Source: Devosia nitrariae
GTDB taxonomy: Bacteria; Pseudomonadota; Alphaproteobacteria; Rhizobiales; Devosiaceae
DNA: 64,000 nt
Assembly: GCF_030160115.1 (NCBI RefSeq)
Contig: NZ_BSNS01000024.1
Coordinates: forward strand, 62,001-126,000
Reading direction: 5' to 3'
The notes beneath the pieces were generated by a model. It ran no database searches. It was not told the origin of the DNA and worked only from the letters and a program-made list of their open reading frames with translations. This document shows, piece after piece, positions 8,611-17,570 of this stretch. Position numbers and translations under genes: made by a program. Positions within the stretch are counted from its first letter, which is position 1; each line of letters starts with the position of its first letter.

Positions 8611-8946
8611 CTACTTCGCGGGCAACGTCCTGACGAAGGCTTCGGCGAGCGCGATCCATTCGCCAAGGTCGTCATCGTCCTCGACGGCGTCGCCATCGAC
8701 CTCGACGAAGCCGGCCATGGTGCGGCCGGTGAAGTTCATGGGGCGGGCGCCCGGACGGGTGAGGGCCTCCTCGTAGGCGTCCTTGCCGACACGGGCGAGA
8801 AGGCCTCCGTCCTTCATCGGTCCGACCAGCATATTGCCGTCCAGCATGAAGGCGACGCCCCCGAACATCTTCTGCTCGCGGATACCGGGACGGTCCGCGA
8901 GCAGGATCCGGATACGATCGGCAAGATGGTCCGCAGCCTGGCTCAT
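8611..8946 (-). CDS. TfoX N-terminal-domain protein
   Basis: 111 residues matching the TfoX_N fold: IREQKMFGGVAFMLDGNMLVG near the start and a GxxMxGFVEV strand towards the end. In gammaproteobacteria TfoX/Sxy is a competence regulator, but stand-alone TfoX_N proteins like this are uncharacterised. The start at 8946 overlaps the stop of the upstream GFA gene as ATGA, so the two form an operon. Confidence 0.8.
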   Translation of the reverse strand: MSQAADHLADRIRILLADRPGIREQKMFGGVAFMLDGNMLVGPMKDGGLLARVGKDAYEEALTRPGARPMNFTGRTMAGFVEVDGDAVEDDDDLGEWIALAEAFVRTLPAK

Positions 8947-9386
8947 GATATCCGCTTTTCCCGATAGGTTTCGTGCCATGGTAGTTCGTCAGCGATCATA
9001 TCCCATTGCCGATGCGAACGCGCGAAGATCAACTGGTTGGGCGCATACCAGTCGTTGTGGCCGGCAAAGAAGCCGACGCTGACCATGCGCACGTCCGGAG
9101 CACGCGAGGAGGCTCCGAAGAGCGGATTGCCGCAGCCCGGGCAGAAGTGGCGCGTGAAGACAGCGCCGGAGTCGCTTGGCGAGCCGAAGCTTTTGATCTC
9201 CCCTGTGATCGAGAGCGCGCCGAGAGGCACGAGCACCGCGGTCGAATGGCCGGTGCCGGTTGCCCGCTGGCAATCGAGGCAGGAGCACATGAACATCGAG
9301 AGCGCTGGCCCGGCAATCCGCATGGTGACGCTTCCGCATGCGCAGGTGGCGGCGATATCGATGATGGTATGGGAGCGCGAGGTCAT
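8943..9386 (-). CDS. GFA (glutathione-dependent formaldehyde-activating-like) zinc protein
   Basis: 147 residues of the Mss4-like GFA fold, with the complete cysteine set CACGS, CSCLDC and CPGCGNPLF for structural and second zinc sites. Family members bind zinc and some act on glutathione adducts, but most are uncharacterised. The start at 9386 (MTSRSHTIID) leaves 104 bases to the divergent acetyltransferase gene. It is first in an operon with the TfoX-like gene. Confidence 0.85.
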   Translation of the reverse strand: MTSRSHTIIDIAATCACGSVTMRIAGPALSMFMCSCLDCQRATGTGHSTAVLVPLGALSITGEIKSFGSPSDSGAVFTRHFCPGCGNPLFGASSRAPDVRMVSVGFFAGHNDWYAPNQLIFARSHRQWDMIADELPWHETYREKRIS

Positions 9387-9490
9387 GGCGCGACGCTGCC
9401 ACGGTTGCGTGCGCCCGGCAAGCACGAGCAACAGTCTTGATTTTGCCGGAGAGGGTCGCAAGAGTGCCGCGGCACAACCGGCGGACGGCC

Positions 9491-10084
9491 ATGACACTGC
9501 ATCCCGACTACCCGATCGAAACGGAAAGGCTGGCGCTGCGGCCTTTTACGCGGGGGGACGTGGATGCAGTCCACGATTACCGGCGGCGTGAGGACGTGGC
9601 CGAGTATCTGTTCGATGCACCCCTCAGCCGGGAAGAATGTGCCGAGGCCGTGCAGCAGCGCATCGGACAGATCGCCTTCGAGCTCGAGGGCGACAAGATC
9701 GTGCTAGCCGCGACGCTGCGTGAGACGGGCATGCTGATCGGCGAGGTGTCATTGATCTGGCGAAGCGTCGACGCCCAACAGGCAGAGATCGGCTGGATCT
9801 TCCATCCCGAACACCACGGCAGGGGCTACGCCACGGAGGCCGCCACGGCGCTCCTCGAGCTTGCTTTCGGACCCGGCGACATGCACCGGGTGATGGCGCG
9901 ATGCGATGCGCGCAACAGTGCTTCCGCCCGGCTGATGGAGCGGCTCGGCATGCGCCGTGAGGCGCATTTCCGCGAGCATGCGCTCTTCAAGGGGCAGTGG
10001 GACGAAGAGTACATTTACGCCATCCTCAAGCGGGAATGGCAGGCGCGCCAATATGTTGAGAGCCCCGTCGCGTTGCATCGATAA
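9491..10084 (+). CDS. GNAT acetyltransferase, RimJ/RimL type (copy 1)
   Basis: 197 residues. It has the RimJ/RimL opening ETERLALRPFTRGDVDAV, the acetyl-CoA loop HPEHHGRGYATEA, and the C-terminal NSASARLMERLGMRREAHFR. It probably acetylates an amino group on a protein or small molecule; the target is unknown. It is a clear paralogue of the next gene, of equal length and sharing FREHALFKGQWDEE with YREHALFQGEWDEE. Confidence 0.88.
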   Translation: MTLHPDYPIETERLALRPFTRGDVDAVHDYRRREDVAEYLFDAPLSREECAEAVQQRIGQIAFELEGDKIVLAATLRETGMLIGEVSLIWRSVDAQQAEIGWIFHPEHHGRGYATEAATALLELAFGPGDMHRVMARCDARNSASARLMERLGMRREAHFREHALFKGQWDEEYIYAILKREWQARQYVESPVALHR

Positions 10085-10206
10085 AACTCGCCTACAAATG
10101 AGCAAGATATTCCACTTCCGTCCCGGGAACCGCCGGCCTTAGTGTCACGTTTGGCGCCTACGGAATTTGGGCGTTTGCAGCGAGCAGCGGAGGGATCGCG
10201 GCGGCC

Positions 10207-10800
10207 ATGACATCTTTAGCTTTGCCTATTGAAACGAGCCGGCTGATCCTGCGCAGCTTCGAGCGCGGCGACTTCGACGCGCTCTGTAGCTATCAGCTTC
10301 TTCCCGAAATGCAGCGCTATCTGGAGTGGCCGGTCTGGAACGAGACGGATGTGGCGACAGGACTCAACCTGATGCGCACGCAGGTTTGCCTGCACAGGCC
10401 CGGTGACACTTTGAGCCTTGCGATCGTGCGCAAAGGCGATCTGCAGCTCATTGGTCAGGCGTCGCTGCGCTGGTCGGATGCGACGGCGGGGCAGGGTGAA
10501 GTGCGCTTCGCGCTCAATCCGCGCTTTGCCGGAAACGGCTATGCGATCGAGGCGGTGGGGGCGGTCCTCGATCTGGCGTTCGACCATTTCAAGATCCACC
10601 GTGTTTTTGCCCGTTGCGACGGACACAATCATCGGGCCGCCAAGCTTATGCAGAGGCTCGGCCTGCGGCTCGAGGCGCATTATCGCGAGCACGCGCTGTT
10701 CCAGGGCGAGTGGGACGAGGAGCTGCATTTTGCTATCCTCGACCGGGAGTGGCGCCGCTCGGGCAAGATCCGCGAGATGCACGCACCGCGAGTCGCCTAA
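10207..10800 (+). CDS. GNAT acetyltransferase, RimJ/RimL type (copy 2)
   Basis: 197 residues, paralogous to the preceding gene. It opens ETSRLILRSFERGDFDAL, has an acetyl-CoA site near NPRFAGNGYAIEA (the usual Q/RxxGxG is relaxed to RFAGNG), and ends with AAKLMQRLGLRLEAHYREHA. The 122-base gap between the copies has no visible promoter. Sequence divergence indicates an old tandem duplication. Confidence 0.88.
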   Translation: MTSLALPIETSRLILRSFERGDFDALCSYQLLPEMQRYLEWPVWNETDVATGLNLMRTQVCLHRPGDTLSLAIVRKGDLQLIGQASLRWSDATAGQGEVRFALNPRFAGNGYAIEAVGAVLDLAFDHFKIHRVFARCDGHNHRAAKLMQRLGLRLEAHYREHALFQGEWDEELHFAILDREWRRSGKIREMHAPRVA

Positions 10801-10848
10801 GCACCTTGCCCGCTTCAATTGCCGCGCGACTTGAAGTAAGAGCGCGGC

Positions 10849-11643
10849 ATGGCAGGCACGGATTCCTCTCAAGCATTACAGTTCCGGCCCGGTCCGGCGG
10901 TCATCCTTTGCGAGCCGCAACTGGGCGAGAACATTGGCGCGGCGGCGCGGGCCATGGCCAATTTCGGGCTGTGGGACCTGCGGCTGGTCAATCCGCGCGA
11001 TGGCTGGCCGAACGAAAAGGCCGTCGCCAACGCGTCCAAAGCCCATCATGTAATCGATCGGGTGCAAGTTTTCGCGACGGTCGAGGAGGCGGTTGCCGAT
11101 CTGACGCTCATCCATGCAACCACGGCGCGATCGCGCGACATGCGCAAGCCGGTGCTGGGGCCAGAGGACGCCTGCCTCGGGCTTTCTGCCCATATCGGTG
11201 GTGGGGGCAAGGCGGGGATCCTCTTCGGCCGGGAAAAGTGGGGGCTGCTCAATCCCGAGGTGGCGCTTTCAGATGCTATCGTCACCCTGCCGGTCGAATC
11301 CGCCTTCGCTTCGCTCAACATCGCCCAGGCAGTGCTGATCCTCGCCTATGAATGGCGGCGGCAGAGTGGCCTCGCCGAGACATTGCCGTTTGGCGAAAAC
11401 ATCGGGGAGCCGGCGCCGAAGGCGGAAGTCATCGGCATGTTCGAGCACCTCGAATCGACGCTCGACAAGACTGGGTTCTTCACCACCCCGGACAAGCGGC
11501 CGGCCATGGTCAACAATCTGCGCACAATGTTCTCACGCGCGCGCTTCACCAGCCAGGAGGTGAGGACGTTCCGCGGCATCATCTCCTCCATCGACCGAGT
11601 GCACGAGCGGCACCGGAGCAAGCGCGGCAAGAACGACGAATAA
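10849..11643 (+). CDS. trmJ: tRNA/rRNA 2'-O-methyltransferase, TrmJ type
   Basis: 264 residues of the SPOUT class. It begins PAVILCEPQLGENIGAAARAM (motif 1), has GILFGREKWGLLNPE (motif 2) and FASLNIAQAVLILAYEW (the knotted SAM site), then the C-terminal helical tail ending in Lys/Arg-rich residues. TrmJ methylates the ribose at position 32 of several tRNAs. It follows the acetyltransferases with a 48-base gap. Confidence 0.9.
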   Translation: MAGTDSSQALQFRPGPAVILCEPQLGENIGAAARAMANFGLWDLRLVNPRDGWPNEKAVANASKAHHVIDRVQVFATVEEAVADLTLIHATTARSRDMRKPVLGPEDACLGLSAHIGGGGKAGILFGREKWGLLNPEVALSDAIVTLPVESAFASLNIAQAVLILAYEWRRQSGLAETLPFGENIGEPAPKAEVIGMFEHLESTLDKTGFFTTPDKRPAMVNNLRTMFSRARFTSQEVRTFRGIISSIDRVHERHRSKRGKNDE

Positions 11644-11716
11644 ACTCCACCGGCCTGACGCTTTTGCGCAAGATCGGCTTTGACGCCATGCATGCGCCGT
11701 GGCATCGAGGAGCATC

Positions 11717-12955
11717 ATGAGTAGCTCCGCTCCCGCCGACAAGCGCCGTCAGGCCTTCACCTATGTCGGCTTCCGCTTCTTCTGGCTGACGACGCTGACC
11801 GTAAGCTTTGCGGTGCAGATCATGTCGGTCTCCATCGCCTGGCAGATCTACGACGTCACCGGCAACGCGTTCCTGCTGGGGCTGGTCGGTCTTTGCCTTT
11901 TCCTGCCGGCGCTGCTCCTGATCCTCGTCACCGGGTTGACCGCCGATCGCTTCAACCGGCGCATGATCATGCGGTTTTGCCTGATGGTGGAATTCGCATG
12001 CGCCATTGGGTTCCTGCTATTCGTCAACGCGCAGGCGCACGAGGTCTGGCCGATCTTCGGCATTCTGGTGGTGCTCGGCACCGCGCGCGCGTTCTGGGGG
12101 CCGGCGGCGCAATCGTTGGCACCGAACCTGGTGCCGCCCGAGGCGCTGGCCAACGCCATTACCGTCAACGCCTCGGCATGGCAGTTCGCCTCGATCATGG
12201 GACCAGCGGCCGGGGGGCTGCTCTACGGCATCTCCCCCACGGTCGCCTTCGGCACGGCAGCGGCGCTGCTCATCGCCGCCGTCGTCAGTGTCTCGCTCAT
12301 CCCCAAGCCTCACCAGCGCGAATCGCAGCAGGCGACGAGCCTCGAGACGATGCTGGCGGGTTTCCGCTACATCTTTGCAAACAAGGTGGTGCTCGGCGCC
12401 ATCTCGCTCGACATGTTCGCGGTGCTGATGGGTGGGGCGGTGGCGCTGCTGCCGATCTATGCCAAGGACATCCTGCACGCCGGTCCCGAGGAACTGGGCC
12501 TGTTGCGGGCGGCGCCGGGGGTCGGCGCGATCGTCATGGCGCTCGTCCTGACGCGCTTTCCGGTGCGCGACCATTCGGGCAAGCTCCTTTTCGTCTTCGT
12601 CGGGCTCTTCGGCGCCTTCACGGTGGTATTCGGGTTCTCGACCACGGTGTGGATTTCGGTGCCGGCGCTGGCCCTGGTCGGCGCGTCCGACATGGTCAGC
12701 GTCACCATCCGCGAGACCATCATGCAGCTGTGGACGCCCGAGGAGGTGCGCGGGCGAGTCAATGCGGTCAACAGCGTTTTTATCGGCGCCTCCAATGAGC
12801 TCGGTGAATTCCGGGCCGGTACCGTCGCCCATCTCATCGGGCCGGTGCCGGCGGTCGTCATCGGCGGGTTCGGGGCTATCGCGGTCGCCGTGATCTGGAG
12901 TCAGGTCTTTCCGGGTCTGCGCGAGCAGCGAGCGCTCGACAAGCGCATGGCATGA
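11717..12955 (+). CDS. MFS exporter, EntS/MFS_3 type
   Basis: 412 residues with about 12 hydrophobic segments. TGLTADRFNRRMIM is the loop 2-3 motif A of the MFS. The FRFFWLTTLTVSFAVQIMSVS opening and the overall layout match the enterobactin-exporter-like MFS_3 branch, commonly annotated as efflux proteins. The ATG at 11717 has GAGGAGCATC upstream. The substrate is unknown. Confidence 0.85.
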   Translation: MSSSAPADKRRQAFTYVGFRFFWLTTLTVSFAVQIMSVSIAWQIYDVTGNAFLLGLVGLCLFLPALLLILVTGLTADRFNRRMIMRFCLMVEFACAIGFLLFVNAQAHEVWPIFGILVVLGTARAFWGPAAQSLAPNLVPPEALANAITVNASAWQFASIMGPAAGGLLYGISPTVAFGTAAALLIAAVVSVSLIPKPHQRESQQATSLETMLAGFRYIFANKVVLGAISLDMFAVLMGGAVALLPIYAKDILHAGPEELGLLRAAPGVGAIVMALVLTRFPVRDHSGKLLFVFVGLFGAFTVVFGFSTTVWISVPALALVGASDMVSVTIRETIMQLWTPEEVRGRVNAVNSVFIGASNELGEFRAGTVAHLIGPVPAVVIGGFGAIAVAVIWSQVFPGLREQRALDKRMA

Positions 12956-12960
12956 GAGAT

Positions 12961-13070
12961 AGAGAGCGAATAGCGAGGTAGCGAATAGCGAATAGAGGGA
13001 GCGCAGGCCCCTCCGGGGTGGTGGTCGATTCGCTCCTCCCTATTCGCTATTCGCTCCCTTCCGCTCTCTT
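12961..13070. repeat. AGCGAAT-repeat palindrome between MFS gene and rpsD
   Basis: The left arm (12961-13003) contains several copies of AGCGAATAG. The right arm (13030-13070) contains the inverse, CTATTCGCTATTCGCTCC, ending CCGCTCTCTT, which pairs with AGAGAGCGAA. A GGCCCCTCCGGGG mini-hairpin sits in the loop. It may terminate the exporter transcript and insulate rpsD; it looks like a mobile or amplified intergenic element. Confidence 0.6.
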
Positions 13071-13073
13071 CCC

Positions 13074-13102
13074 TTGACTTTGCGGCGGCCGATGCGTATC
13101 AC
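13074..13102 (+). promoter_or_regulatory. rpsD promoter
   Basis: TTGACT (13074-13079), a 17-base spacer, then TATCAC (13097-13102) is a good housekeeping sigma-70 promoter. It leaves a leader of about 120 bases containing the hairpin GCCGTTC-GCGA-GAACGGC at 13170-13187, upstream of the rpsD start. Confidence 0.55.
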
Positions 13103-13231
13103 GCCGCAACCTATAGCGGCCCAAGGCCCTTAGGCGCACCCGAGACTTCCAGGTTTCTTGAGGTCTGTCGGCCGTTCGCGAGAACGGCAGAGGAGGGCGC
13201 GATCCATTGGTTCGTTTAACAAGGATACGCG

Positions 13232-13849
13232 ATGTCGAAGCGCAACTCAGTCAAGCACAAAATCGATCGCCGTCTCGGCGAAAACATCTGGGGCCGTCCC
13301 AAGAGCCCGCTCAACGACCGTGCCTATGGCCCCGGTCAGCACGGCCAGCGCCGCAAGGGCAAGCTCAGCGACTACGGTCTGCAGCTGCGGGCCAAGCAGA
13401 AGCTCAAGGGCTACTACGGCTCGATCACCGAAAAGACGTTCCGCCGCTATTACGCCGAGGCCTCCCGGGTCAAGGGCGACACCGGCGAGAACCTGATCGG
13501 CCTTCTCGAGCGCCGTCTCGACGCGGTCATCTACCGCGCCAAGTTCGTGCCGACCGTGTTCGCCGCCCGACAGTTCGTCAATCACGGCCATGTGCTGGTC
13601 AACGGCAAGCGGGTCAACATCCCGTCCTATCAGGTCAAGGTCGGCGACAAGGTCGAACTGCGTGACAAGTCCAAGCAGCTTGCCATCGTCCTCGAGGCGA
13701 CCCAGCTCGCCGAGCGCGACGTGCCGGACTACGTCGAGGCCGACCACAACAAGATGATCGCCACGTTCGCCCGGATCCCGGCGCTTTCGGATGTGCCCTA
13801 TCCGGTGCAGATGGAACCGAACCTGGTGGTCGAGTTCTACTCGCGCTAA
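13232..13849 (+). CDS. rpsD: 30S ribosomal protein S4
   Basis: 205 residues, normal length. It has the N-terminal [19 protein letters not shown] typical of alphaproteobacteria and the S4 RNA-binding domain ([20 protein letters not shown], then [20 protein letters not shown]). S4 is a primary 16S rRNA binder that nucleates 30S assembly. The gene is monocistronic here with its own promoter and terminator, apart from the alpha operon, as is usual in this group. Confidence 0.98.
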   Translation: MSKRNSVKHKIDRRLGENIWGRPKSPLNDRAYGPGQHGQRRKGKLSDYGLQLRAKQKLKGYYGSITEKTFRRYYAEASRVKGDTGENLIGLLERRLDAVIYRAKFVPTVFAARQFVNHGHVLVNGKRVNIPSYQVKVGDKVELRDKSKQLAIVLEATQLAERDVPDYVEADHNKMIATFARIPALSDVPYPVQMEPNLVVEFYSR

Positions 13850-13870
13850 GCCAAGCGAATATTCTAAGAG

Positions 13871-13907
13871 AAGGGGCCGCTCCTATGGAGCGGCCCCTTC
13901 GTTTTTT
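13871..13907 (+). terminator. Rho-independent terminator of rpsD
   Basis: GGGGCCGCTCC-TAT-GGAGCGGCCCC followed by TTCGTTTTTT lies 22 bases past the rpsD stop. It separates rpsD from the convergent transporter gene. Confidence 0.92.
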
Positions 13908-13922
13908 CGTTGCATCCCGACG

Positions 13923-15332
13923 CTACTGAGCAGGCGTCGGAATGTCGCTGACGCTTTCCTTGATTGGTTCCTGGTCGAGCGGAATGAAGCTCTCGAACTT
14001 GCGAAGGCGCATGTAGACCGACTGCAGCTCGACGATGGTCGTCCAGGCGCGGGCGAAGAACTGGAATGAGGACGACACCTGCCCGAAGGCGAGTTGCACC
14101 TGCTGGTAGAGGCCCATGGTCAGGGCGCCCGCCAGAATCGACGGTGAAAGTGCCAGGAGGGGCACATAGCCGACCATGTTGATGTACGCATAGCGGGCGA
14201 GGTTGAAGTAGGTGTAGTGGAAATAGAGGCGGAAGTAGTTCTTCTGGACGCCGGCGAAGAGTTCCCTGACCGTGGGCGGATCAGCACGCTCAGCGTTGTC
14301 CTCTCCAAAGACGAGTTCCTTACGATAGGCCGCTTCCACACGCTGGTTGGCAAAGTTCAGTCCCGGCAGCTTGATTCCGACCGTGGCCAATAGCACCGTT
14401 CCAAAGATCGCCGCTGCCAGAGCCACCCAGACGAGCCCCCCCGGGATGTCGCCGATGATGGGCAGACCAGTGATGTTGGCCGAAAGTTCCCAAAGCAGCG
14501 GCAGGAACACGACCAGCGTGATCAACGAACCGAAGAAGGCCGTGCCCAGGTCCTCCATGATCTGGGCGAAGCGCATGGTATCTTCCTGCACGCGTTGTGC
14601 CGCACCCTCGGTTTGCCGGATATGGGGCCAATAGGCCATGTAGTAGAAGTTCATCGCCTTGCGCCAACGGAAGACGTAGTGGGACGTAAAGAAGGCGAGC
14701 AGCACGGCGACGATGATCGTCGGCATCAGCACGGCGAAGAGCGTGAACACTTCTCCATAGAACTGTTCCGGCGTCACTGACCTGGGTTGGGTCAGCGCCA
14801 GCTGGATCATGTTGAAGAACACACCCGACCAGGCGTTGACGAAGGCTTCTACCTGCACCTGAAAGTAGATGACCAGCAGGATGCCCGTCGAGCCGACGAC
14901 CGACCACCAGTACCACTCGTTCCGCCTGTAGAAGTACCAGAAGAGGCAGAACAGGAACGCCACTATCAGAACGTATTGGTAAAGCCAGACGCGCTCGCCA
15001 TTGAAGAAGCTGGCGCCCGAGGACTGGTTGGCGGCGGCCGCCGCTGCCTGCTGGGACGGGGTGGTACTTTCCGTTGCCGCTGGAGCGTTGGGATCGGATT
15101 GCTGGGCGCCTGCGGCCGGATCCGCGGGGGTTGGATCGCCGGGTGTTGCCGTCGTCGGCTGATCGGCCGCCGAGTCCGGCGCTGCTGCGGCGACCGGATG
15201 GGTGAAGCGGTCGATACTCACCGCTGTGCGCAATGGATCGCCGACGGTGAACCAGATGAGCACGGCCAGCAGCATCCAGAGCACTGCCGAGGAGAAGAAG
15301 AGCTTGGGAACGGGAAAGAAGGATCGAAACAC
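13923..15332 (-). CDS. sbmA: BacA/SbmA-type peptide transporter with an extended periplasmic insertion
   Basis: 469 residues from a GTG start at 15332 (TGGAG seven bases upstream, and MFRSFFPVPKLFF matches the family start). An ATG at 15365 would add 11 residues but lacks a Shine-Dalgarno. Family hallmarks include HYVFRWRKAMNFYYM, EGAAQRVQEDTMRF and FNLIARYAY-like C-terminal segments. SbmA/BacA imports peptides in a proton-dependent way and affects lipid A and host persistence in rhizobia and Brucella. Odd: a Pro/Ala/Thr/Gln-rich stretch of about 70 residues after the first membrane segment is longer than in usual 400-420-residue family members. Confidence 0.9.
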   Translation of the reverse strand: MFRSFFPVPKLFFSSAVLWMLLAVLIWFTVGDPLRTAVSIDRFTHPVAAAAPDSAADQPTTATPGDPTPADPAAGAQQSDPNAPAATESTTPSQQAAAAAANQSSGASFFNGERVWLYQYVLIVAFLFCLFWYFYRRNEWYWWSVVGSTGILLVIYFQVQVEAFVNAWSGVFFNMIQLALTQPRSVTPEQFYGEVFTLFAVLMPTIIVAVLLAFFTSHYVFRWRKAMNFYYMAYWPHIRQTEGAAQRVQEDTMRFAQIMEDLGTAFFGSLITLVVFLPLLWELSANITGLPIIGDIPGGLVWVALAAAIFGTVLLATVGIKLPGLNFANQRVEAAYRKELVFGEDNAERADPPTVRELFAGVQKNYFRLYFHYTYFNLARYAYINMVGYVPLLALSPSILAGALTMGLYQQVQLAFGQVSSSFQFFARAWTTIVELQSVYMRLRKFESFIPLDQEPIKESVSDIPTPAQ

Positions 15333-15493
15333 CGCGAGACTCCAGGTGCCGAGGGACTGCGTCATCTAACTGACGCAAATCGACTAACGCAAGGAAGGGA
15401 AATTAAACCTTGGTAAGGTTGACGTGAGGCCGATGCCGCTTTCCCTTGGTGTCGTGAGAGGCTATGAGCGTCGGCGCGGGAACGGAGTTGCCC

Positions 15494-16369
15494 ATGAACG
15501 AGATTGCGCTCGAAATCCGGCCAGACGAAGATCAGGATGCCGCTGCCCATCCGATCTTTGCCGATGCACCGCGCACGGTCGAATTCAACAAGCGGCGCAA
15601 GCGCCTCATCCGGTTGACGCGGGAGGCGATCGACAAGTTCGGGATGGTGCGGCCCGGCGAGCGGTGGCTGGTTGCGCTCTCGGGCGGCAACGACAGCTAT
15701 GGGCTGCTGGCGTTGCTGCTCGACCTCAAATGGCGGGGGCTGCTGCCGGTCGAGCTGCTTGCCTGCAATCTCGACCAGGGCCAGCCGAACTTTCCCAAGC
15801 ACATCCTGCCGGAGTTCCTTTCACGCCTAGGCGTGCCGCATCGGATCGAATACCGCGACACCTATTCCATCGTCACCGACAAGCTGCCGGAAGGCGCGAC
15901 CTACTGCTCGCTCTGCTCGCGGCTGCGGCGCGGGCATCTCTACCGCATTGCGCGCGAAGAGGGGTGTTCGGCGCTGGTGCTGGGGCATCACCGAGACGAC
16001 AGCCTCCAGACTTTCTTCATGAACCTCTTTCATGGCGGCAAGCTCGCGGCCATGCCGCCGCGCCTGCTCAACGACGAAGGCGACGTCGAGGTGCTGCGCC
16101 CGCTCATCTACTGTGCCGAAGAGGATCTGGCGCGGTTTGCGCAGGCGATGGCCTTTCCGATCATCCCCTGCGATCTCTGCGGCTCGCAGGACGGGCTCGA
16201 ACGCAATGCGATGAAGGCGATGCTCAACGACATCGAAAAGCGCATGCCCGGACGCAAGGACGTCATGATCCGCGCGCTCGGGAACATAAACCCGAGTCAT
16301 ATGCTGGATTCCAAGCTGTTTGATTTCATGGCCCTCTCCAGACCCGGGAACGGCCAGACGCGCGATTGA
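15494..16369 (+). CDS. ttcA: tRNA-cytidine(32) 2-sulfurtransferase
   Basis: 291 residues. The PP-loop ATP-pyrophosphatase motif is SGGNDS (residues 63-68). CxxC pairs at Cys138/Cys141 and Cys226/Cys229 fit the iron-sulfur site of TtcA. It thiolates C32 in a set of tRNAs using ATP. The ATG at 15494 (GGAG seven bases upstream) is preferred; an ATG at 15464 is possible. Odd: Asn replaces the more usual Lys in SGGKDS, though SGGxDS is the general PP-loop consensus. Confidence 0.92.
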   Translation: MNEIALEIRPDEDQDAAAHPIFADAPRTVEFNKRRKRLIRLTREAIDKFGMVRPGERWLVALSGGNDSYGLLALLLDLKWRGLLPVELLACNLDQGQPNFPKHILPEFLSRLGVPHRIEYRDTYSIVTDKLPEGATYCSLCSRLRRGHLYRIAREEGCSALVLGHHRDDSLQTFFMNLFHGGKLAAMPPRLLNDEGDVEVLRPLIYCAEEDLARFAQAMAFPIIPCDLCGSQDGLERNAMKAMLNDIEKRMPGRKDVMIRALGNINPSHMLDSKLFDFMALSRPGNGQTRD

Positions 16370-16396
16370 CGCCCCACCGCCAAAGGAATTTGCTTG

Positions 16397-17209
16397 ATGA
16401 ATATCGAACGGCTCGCCCAGGTACTGCGTGAGGCTGCGCAGCAGGAGATCATGCCGCGCTTCCGCCGGCTCGATGAGGGGATGATCCGCACCAAATCGAG
16501 CGCGACGGACCTGGTGACTGAAGCCGACGAAGCGGCGGAGCGCGCCATCACCAAGGCCATCCTTGCCCACAATCCCGACCATCTGGTGATCGGCGAGGAA
16601 GCCGTCGCCGCCGATCCGGCGCTGCTCGACAGCCCGATCGACGACCGCATCGCCATCTTCATAGATCCCGTCGACGGCACCTATAATTTTGCCTCCGGCC
16701 TGCCGCTGTTCGCGGTAATGGCGGCAGTCGTGCAGAACGGGCAGACGGTCGCCGGCATCATCTACGATCCGCTTGGCGACGATTGGATCATGGCCGAGAA
16801 AGGGACCGGTGCCTGGCAGGTCTTCCCCGATGGCCGCATGACGCGGTTGAGTTTTGCCTCGCCCGTGCCGGTGTCGGGGATGACAGGAGCCGCTTCAACA
16901 AGTTTCCTGCCGGGTGAGGCAAGGCGCACCGTCATGGCCAACCTCTCCAAGGTCGCCGTTGCCGCCAACTACCGTTGCGCGGGCCATGAGTACCGTCTCG
17001 CGGCCGGCGGCAACATGCATTTCCAGATGTACAGCAAGCTGATGCCCTGGGATCACCTTGCCGGTGCGCTGATCGTTGCGGAAGCGGGCGCGTATCTCGC
17101 GCGCTTCGACGGTTCGGCCTATCGCCCCGAGCACCGCGATGGCGGACTGATCATCGCGCCGGACGAAGCCGGCTGGGAAGCGCTGCGGCGCGAGATCTTC
17201 ACGATCTGA
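16397..17209 (+). CDS. Inositol-monophosphatase-family phosphatase
   Basis: 270 residues with the three metal-binding motifs of the family: Glu67/68 in IGEEAV, DPVDGTYNF (Asp90 and Asp93), and PWDHLAG near residue 217. Members dephosphorylate inositol phosphate, histidinol phosphate or PAP; which substrate applies here cannot be read from sequence. The ATG at 16397 has AAAGGA upstream. It follows ttcA after 27 bases, likely in the same operon. Confidence 0.88.
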   Translation: MNIERLAQVLREAAQQEIMPRFRRLDEGMIRTKSSATDLVTEADEAAERAITKAILAHNPDHLVIGEEAVAADPALLDSPIDDRIAIFIDPVDGTYNFASGLPLFAVMAAVVQNGQTVAGIIYDPLGDDWIMAEKGTGAWQVFPDGRMTRLSFASPVPVSGMTGAASTSFLPGEARRTVMANLSKVAVAANYRCAGHEYRLAAGGNMHFQMYSKLMPWDHLAGALIVAEAGAYLARFDGSAYRPEHRDGGLIIAPDEAGWEALRREIFTI

Positions 17210-17219
17210 TGCCCAGCCC

Positions 17220-17249
17220 TTGCACGACTCATAAGCCTGTGCTTATGTG
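17220..17249 (+). promoter_or_regulatory. arsR-type promoter with perfect inverted repeat
   Basis: TTGCAC (17220-17225) and TATGTG (17244-17249) form a promoter with an 18-base spacer. The perfect inverted repeat CATAAGC-CTGT-GCTTATG (17230-17247) covers the spacer and the -10, a classic ArsR operator position. The predicted start site is at or next to the ATG at 17256, so the mRNA may be leaderless. Confidence 0.6.
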
Positions 17250-17255
17250 TTACGC

Positions 17256-17570
17256 ATGAACGAAGCTGAAATCTTCAAGGTTCTGGCTGATCCTACGCGC
17301 CGCGCCGTATTCGAGCGTCTGGCGCAGGGGGAGATGACCGGCACGGCGCTGCGCGAGGGGTTCACCATCTCGCAGCCGGCCCTATCACAACATATCGCGG
17401 CGTTGCGGGGGGCAGGGCTCATCCGCGAACGGCGCGAGGGACGCTACGTCAACTACAGCGTCGACCCTGAGGGATTGCTGCCGCTTACAGACTGGCTGAC
17501 ACGCCACCGCGCCTTCTGGCCGACCCGTATCGACAGGCTGAGGACCTTGCTCAAGGAGATGGATCAATGA
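17256..17570 (+). CDS. ArsR-family transcriptional regulator
   Basis: 104 residues of winged helix. KVLADPTRRAVFERL is the ArsR signature start and TISQPALSQHIAALRGAGLI the recognition helix. There are no Cys pairs for metal sensing, so it belongs to the non-metal ArsR branch usually paired with SRPBCC genes. Its stop overlaps the next start (ATGA). It probably represses its own operon through the inverted repeat at 17230-17247. Confidence 0.9.
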   Translation: MNEAEIFKVLADPTRRAVFERLAQGEMTGTALREGFTISQPALSQHIAALRGAGLIRERREGRYVNYSVDPEGLLPLTDWLTRHRAFWPTRIDRLRTLLKEMDQ

